Source: Lutibacter sp. UBA4458
GTDB taxonomy: Bacteria > Bacteroidota > Bacteroidia > Flavobacteriales > Flavobacteriaceae
DNA length: 7,233 bases
Reading direction: 5' to 3'
NCBI GenBank assembly: GCA_002390165.1
Contig: DGOU01000173.1
Span: 1-7,233 of the forward strand
Shown: positions 1 through 5,983 of the stretch, one piece after another
Position numbering within the stretch: position 1 is the first letter of the stretch
Layout of the letters: each line of letters opens with the position of its first letter
Notes under the pieces: model-generated
What the model was told of the DNA's origin: nothing
What the model saw: the letters and a program-made list of their open reading frames with translations, nothing else
The model's database searches: none
Position numbers and translations under genes: made by a program

Positions 1-1
1 A

Positions 2-1585
2 GTAGTTATTGAGCCTAAAATTTCAGCTCAATGGTTTTTAAAAATGGAAGATTTGGTAAAACCAGCGTTAAAGGCTGTTTTAGAAGATGAAGAAATTCAT
101 TTTTTTCCAAAGCATTATAATAATACGTATCGTCATTGGTTAGAAAATATTAGAGATTGGAATATTTCTCGTCAGCTTTGGTGGGGACATCAAATACCTG
201 CTTATTTTTATGGAGATGGAGTTAATGATTTTGTGGTTGCAAACTCTAAAGAAGAAGCTGTAAAATTAGCTTCCAAAAAATTAGGAGAAGATATTTCTAT
301 AAAAAAGATAAACCAAGATCCGGATGCTTTAGATACTTGGTTTTCGTCTTGGCTTTGGCCAATTTCTGTATTTGATGGTATTAATCATCCAAATAATAAT
401 GAAATTGAATATTACTATCCAACCAACGATTTAGTTACTGGTCCAGATATTATATTCTTTTGGGTAGCTCGTATGATTTTTGCTGGTTATGAATTTAGAA
501 ATGAAAAACCGTTTAGCAACGTGTATTTTACAGGTATTGTACGTGATGGTAAGCGAAGAAAAATGTCTAAATCCTTAGGAAATTCACCAGACCCGATTGA
601 ATTAATGGATAAATATGGAGCAGATGGCGTACGAGTTGGAATGTTATTAAGTTCTGCTGCAGGAAATGATTTACTTTTTGATGAAGAATTATGTGCTCAG
701 GGACGTAATTTCTCTAATAAAATATGGAATTCTTTCCGATTAATAAAAGGATGGGAAGTAGCAGAAATACCACAACCTAAAAGCTCAAAAATAGCTATTG
801 ATTGGTATAAAGCTAAATTTCAAAAAGTACAACAAGAAATAGAAAAATCCTTTGAGCAGTACAGAATTAGTGAAGCTTTAATGAGTATTTATAAATTAAT
901 TTGGGATGATTTTTCTTCTTGGTTTTTAGAAATGGTGAAACCAGCTTATCAGCAACCAATAGATTTAAAAACGTTTAATGCCATAATTGAATTACTTGAG
1001 AATAATTTAAAAGTTTTACATCCATTTATGCCATTTATTACCGAAGAAATTTGGCAAAATATTGAAGAAAGAAAACCAAATGAAGCTTTAATTATTGCAG
1101 AATATCCGAAATTTACAGAGGTTAATGAATCTTTAGTAAAGGAATTTAGTTTTGCAAAAGAAGTTATTTCAGAAATTAGAGCAATTAGAAAGAATAAAAA
1201 TATTTCTTTTAAAGATAAAATAGAGGTTTTTGTTTTAAATAATGAAAATGTTAATGGAAATTTTGATGCTATTATTGAAAAAATGGGAAATCTTTCCACT
1301 TTTAAAGTTGTTTCTGAAAAGATAGATGGTGCATTAAGTTTTAGAGTAAAATCTAATGAATATTTTATTCCGATGTCTTCTAATGTAAATGTTGAAGAGG
1401 AAAAAACGAAATTAGCGGAAGAATTAAAATATACAGAAGGATTTTTAAAGTCTGTTCAAAAAAAATTAAGTAATGAGCGTTTTGTAAATAATGCACCAGA
1501 GCAAGTTATTTTAAATGAACGCAAAAAGGAAGCCGATGCTTTAGCTAAAATAGAAACGTTAAAAACTAGTTTAAGTAATTTATAA
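2..1585 (+). CDS. valS: Valyl-tRNA synthetase, C-terminal part (5' truncated by window edge)
   Basis: This is a class I aminoacyl-tRNA synthetase that charges tRNA-Val in the cytoplasm. The reading frame is open from base 2, so the first ATG at 44 is internal: the codons before it read VVIEPKISAQWFLK, a typical ValRS stretch. The remainder of the Rossmann catalytic domain follows, with WNISRQLWWGHQIP (about 155-200) and TGPDIIFFWVARMIF (about 437-481). The KMSKS ATP-binding loop is intact at 560-574. Next comes the helical anticodon-binding domain, from FSNKIWNSFR (about 710) to roughly 1120. A charged C-terminal coiled-coil arm occupies about 1382-1582 and ends in a normal TAA. The HIGH motif and most of the editing domain lie upstream of the window. 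About 527 codons are visible, against roughly 870-880 for the usual bacterial enzyme. The gene converges with the minus-strand cluster, with only 53 bp between them. Family assignment is near certain. Confidence 0.97.
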   Translation, partial: VVIEPKISAQWFLKMEDLVKPALKAVLEDEEIHFFPKHYNNTYRHWLENIRDWNISRQLWWGHQIPAYFYGDGVNDFVVANSKEEAVKLASKKLGEDISIKKINQDPDALDTWFSSWLWPISVFDGINHPNNNEIEYYYPTNDLVTGPDIIFFWVARMIFAGYEFRNEKPFSNVYFTGIVRDGKRRKMSKSLGNSPDPIELMDKYGADGVRVGMLLSSAAGNDLLFDEELCAQGRNFSNKIWNSFRLIKGWEVAEIPQPKSSKIAIDWYKAKFQKVQQEIEKSFEQYRISEALMSIYKLIWDDFSSWFLEMVKPAYQQPIDLKTFNAIIELLENNLKVLHPFMPFITEEIWQNIEERKPNEALIIAEYPKFTEVNESLVKEFSFAKEVISEIRAIRKNKNISFKDKIEVFVLNNENVNGNFDAIIEKMGNLSTFKVVSEKIDGALSFRVKSNEYFIPMSSNVNVEEEKTKLAEELKYTEGFLKSVQKKLSNERFVNNAPEQVILNERKKEADALAKIETLKTSLSNL

Positions 1586-1638
1586 GCGTAAAATAAAAAG
1601 GCATTTCTAATCTTTAAAAAAAAGGAAAATTATATGCC
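1586..1638 (-). terminator. Possible weak terminator of the minus-strand cluster
   Basis: In the gap between the converging genes, GGCAT at 1600-1604 can pair with ATGCC at 1634-1638. On the minus strand a second short TTTC/GAAA pairing may extend the stem across a bulge. Read on the minus strand, the 3' arm runs into TTTTTATTTT, as expected for an intrinsic terminator of the 4881-1639 cluster. No comparable T-tract follows on the plus strand, so I see no clear terminator for valS. The stem is short and interrupted, so this call is tentative. Confidence 0.3.
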
Positions 1639-1932
1639 CTAATCCCAACGGTTATAAACCACATTTATATGGTCAACCATATCTCTCATAATGAAAAAAT
1701 AGCCGGGTTGTACCGTTTCTACATAGCAAACATTACTGTAAGGTTTATTTTCTAAAATAGTTTTATAGCTATATTTAGTGAATTTAACCTTGCTAATATC
1801 ACCATCATAATTAAGCTTTTTTAATGCTTTTTTTATAATGGTTTGCGCATAATTTTCACTCCAGCCATTATAACAATTAGGATGGTTTCTAAAAATATCT
1901 TCTAAGAATGTAACGGTTTGAGTATCTCCCAT
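1639..1932 (-). CDS. Hypothetical protein, 97 aa, last gene of the cluster
   Basis: I do not recognise the family. The protein is small, soluble-looking and rich in aromatic residues, with no signal peptide or membrane segment. The N-terminal half contains NHPNCYNGWSENYAQ (residues 17-30) followed by a basic helix-like stretch TIIKKALKKL (31-40). The C-terminal half reads as beta-prone and ends with YFFIMRDMVDHINVVYNRWD (78-97). It has two cysteines (C20 and C69), too few for a metal knuckle. The gene starts 32 bp after the csaA stop, behind an A-rich leader (ATAAAAAATATG), and is probably read from the same transcript. The composition matches its neighbours and codon use looks normal, so I treat it as a real gene. 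No function can be inferred beyond its position downstream of a tRNA-binding protein, which may be coincidental. Confidence 0.75.
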   Translation of the reverse strand: MGDTQTVTFLEDIFRNHPNCYNGWSENYAQTIIKKALKKLNYDGDISKVKFTKYSYKTILENKPYSNVCYVETVQPGYFFIMRDMVDHINVVYNRWD

Positions 1933-1964
1933 ATTTTTTATTATAATTTAAGTTATTAGTATAT

Positions 1965-2306
1965 TTAACTGACCTGCTCGCCATTTTTAATTTGGTTAGA
2001 TGAGCTTTGTAATAAAACAATTTCATTTTTTGAATTTGCTATTCCAAGCACTAAGCATTCACTAAAAAAATTTGCTATTTGCTTTTTTTTGAAGTTAATA
2101 ATTGCCACAATTTGTTTGTTTAGTAAATCTTCTTTGGTATATAAATCTTTGATTTGTGCGCTCGATTTTTTAATTCCAAGCGCTCCAAAATCAATGGTTA
2201 GTTTATAAGCAGGTTTTCTGGCTTGTGGAAAATCTTCAACTTCAGTAATAGTTCCTATTCTAAAATCTACCTTGCTAAAATCATCAAAAGTTATTTCTTC
2301 TTTCAT
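1965..2306 (-). CDS. csaA: CsaA-like tRNA-binding protein
   Basis: This is a stand-alone EMAP/Trbp111-type OB-fold protein of 113 aa, the usual length for CsaA. CsaA proteins are cytoplasmic homodimers that bind tRNA and, in Bacillus, have been linked to chaperoning of secretory proteins. The visible family hallmarks are VDFRIGTI (residues 13-20), FPQARKPAYKL (26-36), KKSSAQI (46-52) and SECLVLG (82-88). The loop that I recall as NFPPKQI in most relatives reads NFKKKQI here (71-77), so two prolines are replaced by lysines. The start at 2306 lies 2 bp beyond the stop of the OmpA-family gene, which implies co-transcription and perhaps translational coupling. The family call is secure. A chaperone role in this organism is not shown by the sequence. 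Confidence 0.93.
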   Translation of the reverse strand: MKEEITFDDFSKVDFRIGTITEVEDFPQARKPAYKLTIDFGALGIKKSSAQIKDLYTKEDLLNKQIVAIINFKKKQIANFFSECLVLGIANSKNEIVLLQSSSNQIKNGEQVS

Positions 2307-2308
2307 TA

Positions 2309-4411
2309 TTAATTATCGTGTACAATAAATTCTGTTCTTCTATTAATGGCATGTTCGGCTTGGGTACATTTTACCCCATTTTTACATTTATTAAGTATTT
2401 CGGTTTCCCCATAACCTTTTCCAAACACGCGGTTACCATCAATACCTTTTGAAATAATATATCGGATAGTAGATACTGCTCTTTTATTGGATAGATTCAT
2501 ATTATAACCATCTGGAGCACGACTATCGGTATGCGATTTAACTTCTAATCGGATATTTGGATACTTAATTAAAATATTTACTACTCTATTTAATTCTATA
2601 GCTGCATCTTTTCTAATAGATGATTCATTCAAATCAAAGTAAATAGGTTTGGTATTTATCATTTTCTGTTTCCTAACCTCAACAAATTCAGTGTTAGGTT
2701 GTAAAAACAATTTACGATTTACTACTTTGCCATCGGTATTAGTTGTAACTACACTGGCAATATCATCATCATAATTTTTTTGAGATGCAACTATTCTATA
2801 GCTGGTTGCGCATTTTCCTTTAAAGCTAAATTTGGCTGTTGCATCTAATTTTAAGGAATCTAATAAAGTATTATTTTTAAATAATTTTACTAAGGCAAAT
2901 GGCAATAATTCATTTGTTTTTTTATTTATAATTTGCCCAGTAATAATTTGATTACAACTTATAGGAGCTAATAATAAAGTTCTGGTAATGCTAATTTTAT
3001 TTTCAAGGGTTGTTTTAAAACTAAATTCTGTAGGAGCAAATCCTTTTTTAGAGGCTTTTATAGTATAACTTTCACCACAATCTAAATCAAATTGATATTT
3101 ATACCCTTTACTTATAAATTGTTTATCAATAAACTCCTTGTTTTTATAAATAGATACTTCAACAGAATCTAATATTTTTTTAGTTAATTTATTGAAGAGT
3201 AGGCCTGAAATTAACTGATTACAAGATAATCCATTTAAAGTAATTGTTTTATGAATATTAGAATTTGATTTACTGCTAAAATCAATTATCTCATCTTCAT
3301 AATTATTTTTAGATGCAGTTAAAGAATAACTTTGATTGCATTCTAATTTAAATTTAAAAGGATTTGTAAAAGTGCTAGTTTGTTTTGCAATTTGTTTATT
3401 GTTTTTAAATAAGGTAACCTTAACGGAATCTAAATTGATTCCACTGTTTACCTCCTTAAAATTGGCGGTTAAATAGGAACTACAAGCAATGCTTTTTGGC
3501 TTAAAGGCATAAATATCTACATCTCCTTTACCTTTTTGTCTGCTTGAAGTAAAAAAACCTGTATTAGAACTACTGTTAATTACAAAAGCAAAATCATCTG
3601 CTTTTGAATTTATAGGAGATGGTAAATCTTCAGCTTCTTCGTATTTTCCGTTTTCAAATTTACTTTTAAAAATATCTAAACCACCTTTTCCTTTATGTCC
3701 AAATGAAGAAAAATATAAATTATTTTTTAGATCTACATAAGGAAACATTTCATGCTTTTCTGTATTTATTTTAGGTCCTAAATTTTTTGGCCATCCAACA
3801 GAGCCATCGTTGTTTATTTTAGAAACATATAAATCTAGACCACCATAACCACCTTCCATATTACTAGAAAAAAATAAATTAGTGCCATCTTTACTAACCG
3901 CAGGATTTCTAATTGAATAATTTTTACTGTTAAATGGCATTGGTGTTACGTTAGTTAATTTATAATTTTCATCAATATTAGCTTTAAAAAGATAAAGTGG
4001 TTTTCTGTTGTTCATATCTTTTCTTAGAATATCACCATAATAATTATTCCAAATAAAAAATATAGTTTTTAGGTTTGGAGTAAAAGTAACATCACATTCA
4101 AAAAATTTATTATATACTTCTTTAGAAAAAGTATTGGTTTCAATAATGTCTCCTTTATCAGTTATTTTACCTTCATATAACTCTAAAAATAATTGACGAT
4201 TATTTTTTCTTCTATTTTTTGTAAAAGCCTTGTCGTTTTTAGTTTTTTTGGAAGAAGCATATAAAACAGTATTACTATTTAAATAAGTAACTCCTAATTC
4301 TGCATATTTTGAATTTATGGACGTATTAAAAATTTTGTAGTTTTCTTGTTGCGCAAATAAATTACTACCAAAAAATAAAAATAACAGAAATAACTTTAAA
4401 TATATTTTCAT
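2309..4411 (-). CDS. OmpA-family envelope protein with beta-propeller and Cys-paired repeats
   Basis: This 700-aa exported protein starts with a signal peptide (residues 1-20, cleavage probably after LFA, no lipobox cysteine). Residues about 105-304 hold PD40/WD40-like propeller blades: NPAVSKDGTNLFFSS (169-183), a second around YVDLKNNLYFSS (225-236) and a third around 273-304, each followed by a GG/GD-LDIY-type strand. Residues 308-572 are three tandem repeats resembling carboxypeptidase-regulatory or PEGA-type beta-sandwiches. The C-terminal OmpA peptidoglycan-binding domain (about 588-700) has YFDLNESSIR, SHTDSR and LSNKRA. D629 and R644 match the residues known to hold diaminopimelate in this family. 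C676 and C682 form the CxxxxxC insert common in Bacteroidetes homologues. The start overlaps the DUF962 stop by 4 bp. This domain layout resembles PorE-like and other type IX secretion or gliding-associated OmpA proteins, but no PorP/SprF partner is present, so that link is only inference. The likely location is the periplasm or outer membrane, anchored to peptidoglycan. Confidence 0.93.
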   Translation of the reverse strand: MKIYLKLFLLFLFFGSNLFAQQENYKIFNTSINSKYAELGVTYLNSNTVLYASSKKTKNDKAFTKNRRKNNRQLFLELYEGKITDKGDIIETNTFSKEVYNKFFECDVTFTPNLKTIFFIWNNYYGDILRKDMNNRKPLYLFKANIDENYKLTNVTPMPFNSKNYSIRNPAVSKDGTNLFFSSNMEGGYGGLDLYVSKINNDGSVGWPKNLGPKINTEKHEMFPYVDLKNNLYFSSFGHKGKGGLDIFKSKFENGKYEEAEDLPSPINSKADDFAFVINSSSNTGFFTSSRQKGKGDVDIYAFKPKSIACSSYLTANFKEVNSGINLDSVKVTLFKNNKQIAKQTSTFTNPFKFKLECNQSYSLTASKNNYEDEIIDFSSKSNSNIHKTITLNGLSCNQLISGLLFNKLTKKILDSVEVSIYKNKEFIDKQFISKGYKYQFDLDCGESYTIKASKKGFAPTEFSFKTTLENKISITRTLLLAPISCNQIITGQIINKKTNELLPFALVKLFKNNTLLDSLKLDATAKFSFKGKCATSYRIVASQKNYDDDIASVVTTNTDGKVVNRKLFLQPNTEFVEVRKQKMINTKPIYFDLNESSIRKDAAIELNRVVNILIKYPNIRLEVKSHTDSRAPDGYNMNLSNKRAVSTIRYIISKGIDGNRVFGKGYGETEILNKCKNGVKCTQAEHAINRRTEFIVHDN
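2696..3490 (-). repeat. Three tandem ~88-residue protein repeats with conserved Cys pairs
   Basis: Inside the OmpA-family protein, repeat 1 covers residues 308-394 (3490-3230), repeat 2 covers 395-483 (3229-2963) and repeat 3 covers 484-572 (2962-2696). Each opens with a cysteine (C310, C397, C486) and has a second one exactly 48 residues later (C358, C445, C534). Shared motifs are LDSVKVTLFKNN / LDSVEVSIYKNK / LPFALVKLFKNN in the first half, and SYSLTASKNNY / SYTIKASKKGF / SYRIVASQKNY after the second cysteine. The repetition is clear in the protein but diverged at DNA level, so it is an old duplication rather than an unstable DNA repeat. Confidence 0.88.
4408..4411 (-). promoter_or_regulatory. 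ATGA stop/start overlap between DUF962 and OmpA-family genes
   Basis: On the minus strand the DUF962 gene ends GTA TGA and the OmpA-family gene begins ATG AAA, sharing the four bases ATGA. This arrangement typically allows terminating ribosomes to restart on the next gene. It also supports the start chosen for the OmpA-family protein, which is immediately followed by a proper signal peptide. Confidence 0.8.
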
Positions 4412-4881
4412 ACCGTTGTTCTCTTTTTTAAAAATTTTTCAAAAACCCACGCAGGTCCAATTAATAAAAATTGTAAATCTTTAAGAAAAGAAGGTTTTTT
4501 ACCCTCTATTTTATGACCGTAAAACTGCCCAATCCAAGCAACAACAAATAAAATTATGGAAGCTGGTAATAAAGGAACTAATTCTCCTAAAAAATAATTG
4601 CCTACTAAACAAATAATAGATAAAGTTAGCATTTTAACAAAAATATTGAAGGACAATCGAATATAAAAAATCATTAATAAAGCAAGAACTACTGCTGCCC
4701 AATTTTCAATAAATGGATTGTGGATGTTTAAGGTTGAAGAAATAGGGTTTGGATTTATGCTCATAAGCATACCAACAATACTAAAAAAAATAGCAGGTAC
4801 ACAAATAAAATGAATTTGTTGGTTCGTTTTATTTTGATGACTTTCGGCATATTCATTAAACCATTGACTTATCGATTTCAT
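4408..4881 (-). CDS. DUF962/Mpo1-like integral membrane protein
   Basis: This 157-aa membrane protein belongs to the DUF962 (YGL010w/Mpo1-like) family. The yeast member Mpo1 is an Fe(II)-dependent dioxygenase that shortens 2-hydroxy fatty acids by one carbon. The family pattern is visible: an N-terminal amphipathic segment WFNEYAESHQNKTNQQIHF with H15 and H24, then hydrophobic spans at about residues 25-41, 61-80, 84-96 and 103-120, and the signature GHKIEGKKPS (122-131) with H123 and E126. These conserved histidines are the likely iron ligands by analogy. The C-terminal tail (132-157) includes the family-like FLLIGPAWVFEKF. The gene is the first of the four-gene cluster and overlaps the next by 4 bp. 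The enzymatic role in bacteria is inferred from yeast; an unrelated role in membrane lipid metabolism is possible. Confidence 0.9.
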   Translation of the reverse strand: MKSISQWFNEYAESHQNKTNQQIHFICVPAIFFSIVGMLMSINPNPISSTLNIHNPFIENWAAVVLALLMIFYIRLSFNIFVKMLTLSIICLVGNYFLGELVPLLPASIILFVVAWIGQFYGHKIEGKKPSFLKDLQFLLIGPAWVFEKFLKKRTTV

Positions 4882-4957
4882 TTAGTGTTGTTTAAATATT
4901 TTTGAATGTATAATATTACAAAAAATCTTTTAAAATTAATATATACAATGTATTTTA

Positions 4958-5175
4958 TTAACAACAATTTGATAGGTTAGTGTTGTTTAATTTTTTTATT
5001 TGAACGGATGGGCAGAAATTTGTTCCATAACTACAAAAAACACAGGAGTCACCTTTTTTAGGAGTTAAAACAGATTTACAATTTTTACATTTGTAAAAAA
5101 AACAGACAAGACTCTGCTGGCATCGTTTCTTCCTTTTTATATCCACATATTGGGCAGGTAATAACCGATTTTCAT
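4958..5175 (-). pseudogene. Frameshifted small Cys-rich protein of the GDCCVxC type
   Basis: The longest intact open stretch (5146-4958, 62 aa) starts MDIKRKKRCQQSLVCF, but this N-terminus is probably out of frame. In the adjacent frame, 5171-5088 reads KSVITCPICGYKKEETMPAE followed by SCLFF, which is how GDCCVxC-domain (seleno)proteins begin. It then hits a stop just after a run of eight T (minus strand; A at 5095-5102). With seven T the frame would continue as LFFYKCKNCKSVLTPKKG, a seamless family match. Upstream, ATG at 5175-5173 is followed by four A (5172-5169); with three A it would read MKSVITCPICG and be in frame. Two single-base excesses therefore separate a plausible roughly 70-aa protein into three frames. 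The core motif reads GDSCVFCSYG with the first cysteine of the CC pair replaced by serine, and CPPIQ reads CPSVQ, which suggests decay. Intact members look like zinc- or redox-type cysteine proteins of unknown role. It lies 27 bp after the TPR lipoprotein. Confidence 0.7.
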
Positions 5176-5202
5176 TCTATTTTCAAAATTAGTTTATAAA
5201 AT

Positions 5203-5898
5203 TTACTTCTTTTTATTTATTTTTTTAAGGATGTTTTTTGCTCTTTGATTTCCAGAATCTAAAGCTAAGGATTTTTTGTAATTTAAAATAGCATTAATAG
5301 TATCTCCACTTTTCATATAAGCTTCGCCTAAACTGTCGTAAACATTAGCACTATTAGGATATAATTTTGTGTTTAAGGTAAAAATATTAATAGATTTTGC
5401 GTAGTTTTTATTACGTAACGCTTTGTATCCTAAAGAATTAAAATTATTTTCTTTGATTGCGATATCTAGAGAATCTTTAGTTTTAATTTTTAAATATTCT
5501 GTTAAAGCATTATTAAACTCGTTATTTTCTAAATACTCTTTGGCAGTTTTTTCATTGGCATCAAGTTTTCTGTAATTAAATATTTTCTTTGCATTTTTTT
5601 CTTTTGGAACTAAAACTATATATTCTTTATTATCCTCCGGATTTGTTAAAAATTCTATTTTTTCATTCATTTCTTTAACAAAAAAGATGTTTTCACTTAA
5701 TTTTAAAGGTTTAATATGTTTGGACCCCAACCATTTCATATGTAATTCCTTTTTTTCAAAGTAAATAGTAATCACTTTATCTGAATTATATAAATAGCGT
5801 CCAGAGGTTTTATGGATAAATGTTTCACTATTTGTGTTGCTGCTGCAGCTGAAAAGTAATAGTAAAACTGTTATTAATAAAATGGAATATGATTTCAT
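5203..5898 (-). CDS. TPR-containing lipoprotein
   Basis: This 231-aa lipoprotein starts with a hydrophobic segment (residues 4-16) ending in LLFSC, so C18 is the probable lipidated residue after signal peptidase II cleavage. Residues about 29-110 form a beta-strand-rich region (GRYLYNSDKVITIYFEKKEL, then FFVKEMNEKIEF) resembling the small DUF3471-like domain that often follows beta-lactamase-type serine hydrolase domains. Residues about 115-231 are helical. The last part is a clear TPR: YAKSINIFTLNTKLYPNSAN (166-185), then VYDSLGEAYMKSGDTINAIL (187-206) and YKKSLALDSGN (207-217). No catalytic domain is present, so it is probably a periplasm- or outer-membrane-facing scaffold or binding protein; its partner is unknown. 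The broken GDCCVxC-type gene follows after 27 bp and may share its transcript. I see no clear -7 box in the 85 bp upstream, which are dominated by the terminator of the isomerase gene. Confidence 0.85.
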   Translation of the reverse strand: MKSYSILLITVLLLLFSCSSNTNSETFIHKTSGRYLYNSDKVITIYFEKKELHMKWLGSKHIKPLKLSENIFFVKEMNEKIEFLTNPEDNKEYIVLVPKEKNAKKIFNYRKLDANEKTAKEYLENNEFNNALTEYLKIKTKDSLDIAIKENNFNSLGYKALRNKNYAKSINIFTLNTKLYPNSANVYDSLGEAYMKSGDTINAILNYKKSLALDSGNQRAKNILKKINKKK

Positions 5899-5927
5899 AA
5901 TAGTGGCATATAATATGTAAAAATAAA

Positions 5928-5963
5928 AAAATCGCCTAAATTCTTATAAATTTAGACGATTTT
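5928..5963 (-). terminator. Rho-independent terminator after the cyclophilin-FKBP gene
   Basis: A 15-bp stem (5928-5942 with 5949-5963) closes a 6-nt loop. Read on the minus strand it is AAAATCGTCTAAATT, loop, AATTTAGGCGATTTT, followed by more T (TTTATTTTTAC). The only irregular pair is U-G on the minus strand but would be an A-C mismatch on the plus strand. Both this asymmetry and the T-tract assign the terminator to the minus-strand isomerase gene, whose stop lies 20 bp upstream. Confidence 0.9.
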
Positions 5964-5983
5964 AAAGTGTATTTGTAACTATA

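Noticed and set aside
949..1299. Open reading frame of 116 codons on the minus strand.
   Set aside because: It lies wholly inside the valS anticodon-binding region and its protein is low-complexity F/I/S/L-rich sequence, as expected from the reverse of an AT-rich gene.
2309..4411. Assignment as PorE or another named type IX secretion component.
   Set aside because: The propeller plus regulatory-like domains plus OmpA layout fits, but there is no lipobox, no N-terminal TPR and no neighbouring por/gld/spr gene, so a gene name is not justified.
4882..4957. AT-rich gap with short palindromes (ATACATTGTAT, TAATATTATA), considered as a terminator, operator or promoter.
   Set aside because: The stems are 4-5 bp of A/T only, with no following T-tract, and no TAnnTTTG box is present, although a promoter for the four-gene cluster is expected here.
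5182..5189. TAATTTTG on the minus strand matches the -7 consensus TAnnTTTG just before the frameshifted gene.
   Set aside because: It is only 6 bp from the ATG, so it would give an essentially leaderless transcript, and no TTG element lies 17-23 bp upstream. In sequence this AT-rich a chance match is likely.
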